In this document: positions 44,436 through 53,035 of the stretch, one piece after another
Position numbering within the stretch: the stretch's first letter is position 1
Layout of the letters: each line of letters begins with the position of its first letter
Origin: UBA1444 sp964521625
GTDB lineage: Bacteria > Bacillota > Negativicutes > UBA1444
Assembly (NCBI GenBank): GCA_964521625.1
Contig: CAZFSM010000008.1
Location: 1 to 64,000, forward strand
Length of the DNA: 64,000 nucleotides
Direction of reading: 5' to 3'
The notes under the pieces: generated by a model
What the model was told of the DNA's origin: nothing
Databases searched by the model: none
The model's input: only the letters and a program-made list of their open reading frames with translations
Program-made: the position numbers and the translations under genes

Positions 44436-46663
44436 CACACGGCCCCCTTCCGGACTTTGACGATGACTTCCTGAACCATACAGCCGCCGGATAACGGTTC
44501 CACACGTGAGGCGGCAAAATCGTTGTAATTTGCGCCTTTGCCATAGCCGTAAGTCATGTTGGGCGAGAAACAGCCATGCGCGGATGAAACCCAGACACAT
44601 TCCGGATACAGCATATCGGTGACTTTGACCTGCATCGCTTTTTTCACAACGCGGCCAGTTTGTCCTGGATATTCAATTTTTGACTCGAGTGTTACCGTGT
44701 CGCCATTCTTGATTTTCAATTTTTCAGCCCGGCTGCGGTTCATCCACATCCAGGTTCCCTGGTAACTTTTGGTTAGTTCCAGCAGGTACGGCGAGTTGTT
44801 GGTCTGAGAATGAGAGTGCCAGGGCTGCTTGCCGTGGATGAGACGAAACTCATCATCGGCTTTAGGACTGACCAATGGCGGAATCCAGGTAGGTACGCCG
44901 AGGCGTCCGTGCAATTTGAACGCGCCGATACTGAATTCGATTTTGCCGGTAAAGGTGCCGCAGGCGGGCTTGCCATCTTTTTCTGGGAAGCCCGCCTTGA
45001 TTGGCATTGCCAGTTCGATGCACCCCTCGGATTGGAGGCGAGCTTTGTCAATGCCGGAAGGCGCGAGAACTGCATTCACTTCATCTTCGACGGTAAACGG
45101 ATACAAGTCGTCGATTTTCATTGCTTTGGTCAAGCCCTGCATGATCTCCAGCAGCGGTTTCGTGTCGTGCAACGGCTTTACTGCCGGCATTCGCATCACG
45201 ATCTGCGGGTAATCATGGCTGATATTGCCGGAAACTGCTTTGGGGGCTTCCATCCGCTCAAGGAAATAGTGCTCAGGTAAAATATAATGCGCTGCATGAT
45301 AGGAGGATTCATTCCAGTCTATAGGAATCGAGACCACCAAATCTGCTTTTGCCAGCCCTTTTTGATATTCGGGGTCCGGCGCCGTGCGCAGGGGATTGTA
45401 ATGGTATAGGAATACGGCTTTGATTTTGCCGCTGGCAATCAGGTCCGGCATATGTTGGGCGATTCCACGCCCAGTCTCTACCGTGGGGTATTCGTTGGGA
45501 ACGCCAGCGCCATCGGCCCGCGGACCCTTTTCAGGCTGCAGGCGTTTGGGTAGTTTGATGCTGCCTAAAGTCGGTCGGGCTGTCGGTAATAGACCACCTT
45601 GCTGGTAAAGGTTTCCGAGCAAGGCATTGACGATGACATTGGCCTGAGCGATCTGGGTACTGCTGATATAGTGATTGTGCAGACCATGGTAACCTGGATC
45701 AAGGAAGGCGGCCGGTGCATTTTTGGCCATATCACGGGCGATTTCCCGAATCTTGGCGGCGGGAATGTCGCAGATGGCAGCAGCTTTGTCAGCCGAGAAA
45801 TCACGATTGGCGGCCCAGAACTCTTCGAAACCAAACACGTACTTTTGCACGAAGGCTCTATTGTATAGGTTTTCACTGATCAATGTATGTGCGATGCCGA
45901 GGAAAAATGCCAGATCTGTTCCTGGGCGGATCGGCAGCCATTCATCGGCAATTTTAGCCAGTTCGCACAGGCGAGGATCAACGACAACGATTTTGCGGCC
46001 CTGGGCCCGGGCTTCGGTCAGGTGTTTCATGGCGGCGGGAATAATCGCTCCGCCATAATTGCGCCCGGCGAATAGCATGTATTTGGCCCGGCGGATATCA
46101 ATGGTCAACTGATTGGCGACCATTTTTTCCCAGGCGTTGGTTTTGGAGGTGAAACAGGTGGAATAATGTGTGATGTAATTAGCCGAGCCGATTTCATCTA
46201 GAAACATAGCGCCGTAGGTTTCTTTGCCGCCATGTGCCATCCACGCCACTGAATTTCCAGTGTTCTTATCAATGACAACAGCCAGTTTTTCGGCGATTTC
46301 CTTAAATGCCTGGTCCCAGGAAATTGGCTGGAATTTTCCATCGGCGCCCCGCTTCATCGGTTGGCGGACCCGGTCCTTGTTATAAAGGTCGGCGGCAACG
46401 CCATGGGCACGGGCGCATAGCGTACCAAAATTTTTCATCGCAGACGGGTGCCCCTCTACTTTCCACAACCGTCCGTTTTTGACGTAGGCGAACATTGGAC
46501 AACCGGTAGAACAGCCGTTGCAATAGCTGGGGATTTTAATTACCGGCGAATCGGTGATGGAAGCGCTGAAGGCCTTCATGTCTATAAGCTGCGGGGCGGC
46601 TAATCCTACTGCGGCTGTGCCGGCCGCTGCCTGTAGAAAGGTTCTCCGACTAATTTTTCGCAT
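44435..46663 (-). CDS. Molybdopterin oxidoreductase, polysulfide/thiosulfate reductase-like catalytic subunit
   Basis: A 742-residue Tat-exported enzyme. Signal R6-R7 in 'SRRTFLQAAAG'. The N-terminal [4Fe-4S] cluster ligands are C48, C51, C55 and C83 ('YCNGCSTGC...LCARAHG'). The probable molybdenum ligand is Cys170 in 'HYSTCFTSK', matching Cys-ligated Psr, Phs and Ttr enzymes rather than Ser-ligated DMSO reductase. The C-terminal domain ends with 'GGCMVQEVIVKVRK'. Two rhodanese lipoproteins in the operon favour a sulfane-sulfur substrate (polysulfide or thiosulfate), though tetrathionate or arsenate cannot be excluded by sequence. Confidence 0.92.
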   Translation of the reverse strand: MRKISRRTFLQAAAGTAAVGLAAPQLIDMKAFSASITDSPVIKIPSYCNGCSTGCPMFAYVKNGRLWKVEGHPSAMKNFGTLCARAHGVAADLYNKDRVRQPMKRGADGKFQPISWDQAFKEIAEKLAVVIDKNTGNSVAWMAHGGKETYGAMFLDEIGSANYITHYSTCFTSKTNAWEKMVANQLTIDIRRAKYMLFAGRNYGGAIIPAAMKHLTEARAQGRKIVVVDPRLCELAKIADEWLPIRPGTDLAFFLGIAHTLISENLYNRAFVQKYVFGFEEFWAANRDFSADKAAAICDIPAAKIREIARDMAKNAPAAFLDPGYHGLHNHYISSTQIAQANVIVNALLGNLYQQGGLLPTARPTLGSIKLPKRLQPEKGPRADGAGVPNEYPTVETGRGIAQHMPDLIASGKIKAVFLYHYNPLRTAPDPEYQKGLAKADLVVSIPIDWNESSYHAAHYILPEHYFLERMEAPKAVSGNISHDYPQIVMRMPAVKPLHDTKPLLEIMQGLTKAMKIDDLYPFTVEDEVNAVLAPSGIDKARLQSEGCIELAMPIKAGFPEKDGKPACGTFTGKIEFSIGAFKLHGRLGVPTWIPPLVSPKADDEFRLIHGKQPWHSHSQTNNSPYLLELTKSYQGTWMWMNRSRAEKLKIKNGDTVTLESKIEYPGQTGRVVKKAMQVKVTDMLYPECVWVSSAHGCFSPNMTYGYGKGANYNDFAASRVEPLSGGCMVQEVIVKVRKGAV

Positions 46664-46754
46664 CCCAAATCCTCTTTTCGGTCAATAATCTTTTTAACAA
46701 TTGATAATATCTAGGCATTATAGCAGCCGAACCGGCTGCGAAAAGCTATTACCC

Positions 46755-47792
46755 TCAGGTGGCAGCCGTGCTGGGGCCCGGGTTAAGCGGCGCATTGAGT
46801 TTGGCCGTCGCTCGTTCAGGGACTTCACAGGCAACCGCTTTGGCTCCGATGACACTGCTGTCGCCAGTCCAAACGCTCATGCCATCCCGAAGCGCTACCG
46901 TGTCGTAGCCGAGTTGGTTCAACAGGCGGGCCGCCTGACTGGATGCGTGACCATCGTAACATACGATAACGATTTGTTGGTTGGACGGCAATTTTTTTAA
47001 ATTATCTTGTGTAGCCAGATCCTGAAGCGGGACATTCACGGCACCGGCAATATGCCCGGCCTGATAATGAGCTGCCGAGCGGATATCCAGAACAAATGCG
47101 CTTTTGGCAGTAACTTTCGCCAACAGGTCATCGGCCTGGATTACGACCGGTTTGGTAGCAATTGCTTCTGCCCGCTTGCGAACAAGTTCTGATTCATTAG
47201 CGGCTTTGACATCCAGTGTCGGCAAGTCATGTGTTGTAATTGCTGGGACTTCTTTTACTGTGGCAAAGTTTTTTGGTTCGCAGGGAAGCGGCGAGCCACC
47301 AATAATGTCTTTGTTTTTTGACCAACCGGCCATACCGTGCTTCATTGCCACGGCATCATAGCCAAGCAAGGACCAGAGTGCGGCGATTTGACTGGAAGAG
47401 TGACCAGAATAGTCAACCACGATTATTTTTTTGTCACGGGGCAGGAACTCGGTTTTGGCTGGGCGCCAGGCATCGGCATACGAAATGTGAACCGCGCCAG
47501 GGATGTGATTGTTGGCATAATGCTCATCAGACCGGATATCAACCAGATAATATGCCTGATCTACAGCGGCTACGACTTTTTGGAATACTTCCTGCGGTTC
47601 AATCAGCAGGGGTTTGTTGGTTTTCAGATACTTGTCCGACGCTTGTTGCAACGCATCAAACGGGGCGCTGACTACCGGAACAGAAGGTGTTGCCGCTGCC
47701 GGCGATTGGGCCATTGGCGATTTTTGTTGTCCGCAACCTACCAGCATGACCAGGGGGATACTGGCGATCAGCAAGAGTTTTGCATAACGCAC
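46755..47792 (-). CDS. Double-rhodanese lipoprotein with one non-catalytic domain
   Basis: A 345-residue lipoprotein, lipobox Cys20 (LVG-C), with two rhodanese domains. The second has catalytic Cys278 in 'VCYDGHASSQ'. In the first the equivalent position is Asp127 ('VVDYSGHSSSQ', codon GAC), so it should not carry persulfide. GTG 47792 is chosen because AGGAGG lies 8 bases upstream; a longer frame starts before that site. It is the first gene of the sulfur-respiration operon, 91 bases before the catalytic subunit. The first domain may serve for binding or regulation only. Confidence 0.9.
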   Translation of the reverse strand: MRYAKLLLIASIPLVMLVGCGQQKSPMAQSPAAATPSVPVVSAPFDALQQASDKYLKTNKPLLIEPQEVFQKVVAAVDQAYYLVDIRSDEHYANNHIPGAVHISYADAWRPAKTEFLPRDKKIIVVDYSGHSSSQIAALWSLLGYDAVAMKHGMAGWSKNKDIIGGSPLPCEPKNFATVKEVPAITTHDLPTLDVKAANESELVRKRAEAIATKPVVIQADDLLAKVTAKSAFVLDIRSAAHYQAGHIAGAVNVPLQDLATQDNLKKLPSNQQIVIVCYDGHASSQAARLLNQLGYDTVALRDGMSVWTGDSSVIGAKAVACEVPERATAKLNAPLNPGPSTAAT

Positions 47793-48060
47793 TTGATCTT
47801 CCTCCTTGAAATGTGTGAAAATATGCACAATATTCACTAATCAAATTATACGCTATTTTTTTCAAATTTGATCTATCATGTGAGGATGAATTTATGGGCT
47901 CTGTGATATCCCTAAAGGATATAAAAGCAATAGATAGTAGGTGTTTTTTTCACGCCGCATAACCGTCATGGATTCAATTGAGCAGGATAATCGGCTTTTT
48001 TCACGAAAACAATCAAAATAGTTAGCAGTCTTGAATTGAGTGTAGGGGAGGATATCAGTA

Positions 48061-49041
48061 ATGAAGCTGGGGAAAATCGTGATGACAGGGATACCGATGC
48101 CGGAGGCTGACCGATTTATTCGGCAGCATTGTGAAGTCAAGTCCTGGGATGAATTGGGTGTGATGCCGCGTCAATTGTTACTCGAATGGTTGGCGGATGC
48201 AGAAGGTTTGATGTCGGTCGCCGATCAAAAGGTAAAAGTTGATGCCGAATTATTGGCGCATGCCCCTAAGCTCCGGGTTATTGCACAGAGTGCTGTAGGT
48301 TATGACAATATAGATATTGAAGCGTGCACTGCAAAAAGGATTCCTTTCGGCAACACCCCCGGGGTTTTGATTGAAGCGACTGCGGACCTTGCTTTTTTAC
48401 TGTTGTTATCTGCTGCACGTCGTATTAAGGAAAGTCTCGCATTGATACAGGAGGGAAAATGGATACAAGGGGCAGGATTGCCACTGGGAGTAGATTTACA
48501 TGGCAAAACGCTCGGCATGGTTGGACTGGGCCAGATCGGTTCGGCTGTGGCGCGGCGGGCCGGCGCTTTTGGAATGAAGATTATCTACCATAATCGGCGT
48601 CGCCGCAGCCCGGAGGAAGAAAATGGCGCGGTCTATGTTGAATTTGCCGAACTGCTGGAACAGGCTGACTTCATCGTGGTGTTGGTGCCATTGAACGACG
48701 ATTCGCTCGGTTTATTCGGCGCTCAGGAGTTTGGCAAAATGAAAAAAACCGCGTTTTTTATCAACGCGGCCCGTGGAGCAATTGTAAAGACGCAAGAGTT
48801 GTATGAAGCGGTTAAAAATGGCGTGATTGCCGGCTGTGCTCTGGATGTCACTGATCCGGAACCGATTCCTGCTGACCACCCGTTGCTAAAATTGCCGAAT
48901 GCATTTGTGACGCCCCACATTGGCAGTGCAACGATTGAAACACGCAACCGGATGGCGATGCTGGCAGCTGAAAATTTAATATTAGGGCTGGAGAAAAAGC
49001 CGTTATTAACCTGTGTGAATCAGGAAGTGAACTATCGGTAA
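48061..49041 (+). CDS. D-2-hydroxyacid dehydrogenase (glyoxylate/hydroxypyruvate reductase-like)
   Basis: A 326-residue NAD(P)-dependent dehydrogenase. The dinucleotide motif is 'GMVGLGQIGSAVARRAG'; the catalytic Arg is in 'NAARGAIV', Glu in 'DPEPIPADHP' and His in 'TPHIGSAT'. The profile suits a glyoxylate/hydroxypyruvate or D-glycerate dehydrogenase. GGGGAGG lies about 8 bases before ATG 48061. It is divergent from the rhodanese operon (268-base gap) and convergent with trkH; no metabolic neighbour narrows its substrate. Confidence 0.9.
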   Translation: MKLGKIVMTGIPMPEADRFIRQHCEVKSWDELGVMPRQLLLEWLADAEGLMSVADQKVKVDAELLAHAPKLRVIAQSAVGYDNIDIEACTAKRIPFGNTPGVLIEATADLAFLLLLSAARRIKESLALIQEGKWIQGAGLPLGVDLHGKTLGMVGLGQIGSAVARRAGAFGMKIIYHNRRRRSPEEENGAVYVEFAELLEQADFIVVLVPLNDDSLGLFGAQEFGKMKKTAFFINAARGAIVKTQELYEAVKNGVIAGCALDVTDPEPIPADHPLLKLPNAFVTPHIGSATIETRNRMAMLAAENLILGLEKKPLLTCVNQEVNYR

Positions 49042-49049
49042 CCCGAATA

Positions 49050-50504
49050 CTACCAATTACGGTGGGCCCGCCAGAACTCCGGACGGAGGAAGACAAGCAA
49101 CGTCATCAGTTCCAACCTGCCCAGCAACATGCAGGTCGTAAGTACGACCTTGCTAAAGTCCGAAAGCGAACTGTAAGTTGTTGTCGGGCCAACAACACCA
49201 AAACCGGGACCAACATTGCCTAGCGTTGCAGCAACCCCGCCGATAGCATCCCATGCCTCCATGCCGGCAGCAGATACTAATAGAACTGCTGCGACGAATG
49301 TGAGGATGTAAATAAAGAAAAACTGTCCTGTTACCTGCAGAATGGAGGGGGCTACCGTCTGCCCATCGACCTTGACATTGATGATCATGCGCGGATGCAA
49401 ATTGCGTTGCAATTCCGCCCAGGATTGTTTGCCGAGTAAAATGAACCGTACCACCTTAATCGCGCCTGCCGTTGACCCGGCGCAGCCACCGATGAACATC
49501 AGGACCAGCAGGATTAGTTTGGAAAAAGCAGGCCATTTATCGAAGTCGGCGGTGACGAATCCGGTAGTGGTCATAATGGAAGAAGCGTTAAATAATGCAT
49601 CGCGCAGTGACTGTCCTAGCGGTTGCCCGCTAGCAAGGACAAGATTGGCGGTCATAAACAGAGTGGCAAAGCCGAGGATCGCAAGATAGACTTTAAACTC
49701 CAAGTCATGCAGCAGGGCCTTCGCTCCCTTTTTCCATACAACGTAATACAATCCAAAGTTACCACCGGCAATGGTCATGAACAGAACAATAATTAATTCA
49801 ATCGCCAGGCTATCGTAAAAGAGGATACTGGTATTTTTGGTGGAGAAGCCGCCTGTCGCCATCGTGGCGAACGTATGATTCACCGAGTCAAACAGTGACA
49901 TTCCCGCTAAAACCAACAAGAGAATTTGAATCACGGTCAGCACCGTATAGATGACCCACAAGGCAATCGCCGTGTCGCGTAAGCGGGGGGCAACTCTATC
50001 GGCAGTAGGTCCAGGGACTTCCGCCCGAAACATATGGATTGCGCCCGCGCCGATTTCCGGCAGAAACGCAATGAATAACACGATAATACCCATGCCGCCG
50101 AGCCAATGGGTGATACTGCGCCAGAGCAGAATACCATTCGGTACTATTTCCAAATCACTGATGACTGAGGCGCCGGTTGTAGTCAGACCAGACACGGTTT
50201 CAAACACCGCATCGACATAATTGGGCAATACACCGGAAAAGGTGTAGGGCAGAGCACCTAGCAAAGACGCCATCACCCAGCTGCCGCCAACAATGGCGAA
50301 ACCTTCACGGATACCCAGATGCCCCCGTTCCTGTCGCAGCAGCGCCATGCCAGCGCCAAGCAGCAGGGACGCACAGGCAGCGAAAAACAATGGAAGGTAT
50401 GCGGCTTCATCCTGTGAAAGAGAGTATAGGCAAGGAAACAGGATACACAGGCCATAACCAAATGTCAGTCGACCAATAATTGATAAAGTAAAATGATAAT
50501 CCAT
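49050..50504 (-). CDS. trkH: Trk potassium uptake channel subunit TrkH
   Basis: A 484-residue K+ translocating subunit of the TrkH/KtrB family with four repeated pore units. Selectivity-filter-like loops are visible as 'SGLTTTGASV', 'ATMATGGFST', 'SSIMTTTGFVTADF' and 'ATLGNVGPGFG'. It is 5 bases after trkA on the minus strand and forms the membrane partner of that regulator. The start ATG 50504 lacks a strong site, consistent with coupling to the upstream gene. Confidence 0.95.
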   Translation of the reverse strand: MDYHFTLSIIGRLTFGYGLCILFPCLYSLSQDEAAYLPLFFAACASLLLGAGMALLRQERGHLGIREGFAIVGGSWVMASLLGALPYTFSGVLPNYVDAVFETVSGLTTTGASVISDLEIVPNGILLWRSITHWLGGMGIIVLFIAFLPEIGAGAIHMFRAEVPGPTADRVAPRLRDTAIALWVIYTVLTVIQILLLVLAGMSLFDSVNHTFATMATGGFSTKNTSILFYDSLAIELIIVLFMTIAGGNFGLYYVVWKKGAKALLHDLEFKVYLAILGFATLFMTANLVLASGQPLGQSLRDALFNASSIMTTTGFVTADFDKWPAFSKLILLVLMFIGGCAGSTAGAIKVVRFILLGKQSWAELQRNLHPRMIINVKVDGQTVAPSILQVTGQFFFIYILTFVAAVLLVSAAGMEAWDAIGGVAATLGNVGPGFGVVGPTTTYSSLSDFSKVVLTTCMLLGRLELMTLLVFLRPEFWRAHRNW

Positions 50505-50509
50505 CGTTA

Positions 50510-51850
50510 TTAACCGCGGTGAAACAAGGCGGAAACTTCTTGCGCCGTATCCGGCAATGTGAAGATGATCGCCCGGTCACCTTCTTTTAGTACCAGGTTT
50601 CCATCGGGAATCAGGGCCTTGCCGCCGCGAACTACCATGCCGATGAGTGATTGAGGTGGCATGGTGATGCTAGCCAAAGATTTGCCGGTTATTTTACTGT
50701 CACTGGGAACGATGACTTCCATGGCTTCTGCTTTGGCGCCGTCGAACAGCATAACGGCGACTACATCCCCTTTACGGATGAACCGCAGGATAACGCCAAC
50801 GGTGAGAAACTGGGGTGACAAAGCAACATCGACACCAACCTGTTCCATGATTGAAGCATATTCGCTGCGCCCCACCCGCACAAAACTCTTTTTTGCGCCA
50901 AGGCGTTTGGCAAGCAGTGCCACAAGTAAATTCAACTTATCATCGTTGGTGAGACAAACGATCGCATCGGCTTCGCCGACCCCTTCCTGTTTTAGTAGAT
51001 CAATATCAGTTCCATCGCCGCGGAGAACGATGCCCTTGTTCAACAGGCAGACGGTCATATCACAACGTTCCGGGTCGTTGTCGATGATTTTTACCGAAAT
51101 GCCACTTTGTTCAAGCAATAGGGCCAGATTTCGCCCTACACGTCCGGCGCCGACAATGAATACACGCTCAACTTTGGACCGTTTATTGGTGAACTGACCT
51201 TCGAAATCAACAATGGAATCATGTTCGCCGATGAAAAAGACATGGTCGTCTGGCAACAAAACGTCATCACCCATCGGAATGATCATTTTGTCCTGGCGCA
51301 GTATGCCAACAACCAAAATATTAGCGGGCAGGGTGAGCTTTTTTAGCGGGACATTGGACAAAGGAGAGTCTTGGCGCAGCTTAACCTCTAGCAGACGGAC
51401 AAGTCCTTCGGCGAACTCTTCCACATCCAGAGCTGCCGGTGTCTTTAATATTTGCAGGATTTCCAAAGCAGTAACCATTTCGGGGTTTATCAGTAGATCA
51501 ATGCCCATCCATTCGCGGAACAGGGCCTGATCTTTTTGTACATACTCAGGGCTGCGGACACGAGCCACCGTTCTTGCTACACCGGCGCGTTTTGCCACCA
51601 TACAGGCCAACATGTTTACTTCATCTTGATCGGTGACAGAGATTAACAAGTCCGTATGGGTAATTCCGGCGTCTGACAATACCCGTGGACTGGCGCCGTT
51701 CCCGCCGGAAACCAGAACATCAAGATTCTCGCGGAGGATTTTTCGGCGATCTTCGTTTTGCTCAATCACCAATACTTCATGACCTTCTTCGGACAGCTTT
51801 TCCGCCAGCTTAAATCCGACTTTGCCTGCACCGATAATAATGACGCGCAA
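50510..51850 (-). CDS. trkA: Trk potassium uptake regulatory subunit TrkA
   Basis: A 446-residue cytoplasmic protein with two RCK repeats: Rossmann motif 'MRVIIIGAGKVGFKLAEKL' at the start and a second 'VFIVGAGRVGRNLALLLEQ' at about residue 230, each followed by a TrkA-C domain. It binds NAD(H)/ATP and gates TrkH. The start is TTG 51850, with AGGAGG 7 bases upstream. It is the first gene of the trkA-trkH pair. Confidence 0.95.
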   Translation of the reverse strand: MRVIIIGAGKVGFKLAEKLSEEGHEVLVIEQNEDRRKILRENLDVLVSGGNGASPRVLSDAGITHTDLLISVTDQDEVNMLACMVAKRAGVARTVARVRSPEYVQKDQALFREWMGIDLLINPEMVTALEILQILKTPAALDVEEFAEGLVRLLEVKLRQDSPLSNVPLKKLTLPANILVVGILRQDKMIIPMGDDVLLPDDHVFFIGEHDSIVDFEGQFTNKRSKVERVFIVGAGRVGRNLALLLEQSGISVKIIDNDPERCDMTVCLLNKGIVLRGDGTDIDLLKQEGVGEADAIVCLTNDDKLNLLVALLAKRLGAKKSFVRVGRSEYASIMEQVGVDVALSPQFLTVGVILRFIRKGDVVAVMLFDGAKAEAMEVIVPSDSKITGKSLASITMPPQSLIGMVVRGGKALIPDGNLVLKEGDRAIIFTLPDTAQEVSALFHRG

Positions 51851-51919
51851 ACAGATAACCTCCTAGTTAACTTATCGTTACGGGGAATTATATCAAGAGA
51901 GTTGCGAAAAATCAAACAA

Positions 51920-51953
51920 ATGCAAAAACAGCCTTCGCAAGTCGCGAAGGCTG
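51920..51953 (-). terminator. Rho-independent terminator after the chemoreceptor gene
   Basis: CAGCCTTCGC (51929-51938) pairs with GCGAAGGCTG (51944-51953). On the minus strand a T-run (complement of 51924-51928) follows the stem. Confidence 0.85.
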
Positions 51954-51977
51954 TCAATATTAATAACAATAAAACTA

Positions 51978-52823
51978 TCAGTCGAGTTCGTACAAGTCTT
52001 TAGCTGCATCGGATAAGTTGCTGGCCATAGCTGCCAGAGCTTGACTGGCGTTTGCCATTTCATGTACAGCTGCACTTTGTCCGGAAGCATTTTGTTCAAT
52101 TTCTTGAACTTTTTGCGACAGGGTGGTAATGGATGCGGCGATATTAGCCAACGCGCCAGATATTGTTTTGACCGATTCGGCGCTGGCTGCAGCAAGCTTG
52201 CGGACCTCTTCGGCAACAACGCCGAATCCTCTGCCGGCTTCGCCGACCCTGGCTGCTTCTATTGCGGCATTTAAGCCGAGCAAATTGGTTTGGCCGGCAA
52301 CCTGTTTAATAAAGCCGACAATTTCATCGGTCTTTTTTGCATTCGCGATTAATTCGCGGCTTAGGTTATCCAGGTCTTTACTTGTGGTGGAAAGTTGTGA
52401 TGCCCGGCTGGCCAGTTCCTGAATGCTGGCTGACAGTTCCTCGGAAGAAGCGGCTAAGTCGGTTGCCGCGCTATTAATCTTTTCAAATTGGGCAGTACTC
52501 TGCGTTATCGTTATCACACCGGCAAGCACGCCGTCATCAAAGTAGGGTGTAGCGCAAACCAGATACCCGACACCATACGCCGATTTTTCTTTGGAAATCA
52601 CACGAACTACTTGTTTGCCTGTTTCCATTGCTTGTTTGGTGCCACCTGGTCTAACTTCTTCGCCCGGTTTTGTACCAAGATTCAATGAATCGGCCGCGAT
52701 GTACAAAGTGTATTTCCCATCGCGCGCAACGGTTACACCGATGTCGCCGGGAATAATGTCATTGATGAAAGGGGCAATTTTGGAGAAGTGCTCTATAATT
52801 TCTGACCCTTTTATATCTGCCAC
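51978..52823 (-). CDS. Soluble methyl-accepting chemotaxis protein
   Basis: A 281-residue cytoplasmic chemoreceptor. There is no transmembrane helix; residues 1 to about 105 form a small sensor domain, then a short methyl-accepting signalling coiled coil with the hairpin tip 'IKQVAGQTNLLGLNAAIEAARVG' (about 165-187; broken in two in this note) and 'RGFGVVAEEVRKLA'. It would signal to CheA; no che genes are near. Such short MCPs with an N-terminal cytoplasmic sensor occur in Negativicutes and clostridia. AAGGGAGGA precedes ATG 52823. Confidence 0.9.
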   Translation of the reverse strand: MADIKGSEIIEHFSKIAPFINDIIPGDIGVTVARDGKYTLYIAADSLNLGTKPGEEVRPGGTKQAMETGKQVVRVISKEKSAYGVGYLVCATPYFDDGVLAGVITITQSTAQFEKINSAATDLAASSEELSASIQELASRASQLSTTSKDLDNLSRELIANAKKTDEIVGFIKQVAGQTNLLGLNAAIEAARVGEAGRGFGVVAEEVRKLAAASAESVKTISGALANIAASITTLSQKVQEIEQNASGQSAAVHEMANASQALAAMASNLSDAAKDLYELD

Positions 52824-53035
52824 ACTGGTTCCTCCCTTTCTATATTGACCCCTGGAAAATAATGATTATATATATGATTATTTGACAGAAGTCAAAAGAT
52901 TCCTGCCCGCACAAACGAGAAGTTTTTGGCGGTATAAGTGTGGATGGAAGTGTAGTATCGTGAAATGAAAAGAGGGCCCCGCAATACAGGGCACTCTCTC
53001 AATATACTGCAGTTTGAAAATTAATGTTGTGGCAA

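Noticed and set aside
46664..46754. GCAGCC...GGCTGC inverted repeat before the catalytic reductase gene as a terminator
   Set aside because: The stem is only 6 bp and has no T-run on the minus strand; the genes on both sides appear to be in one operon.
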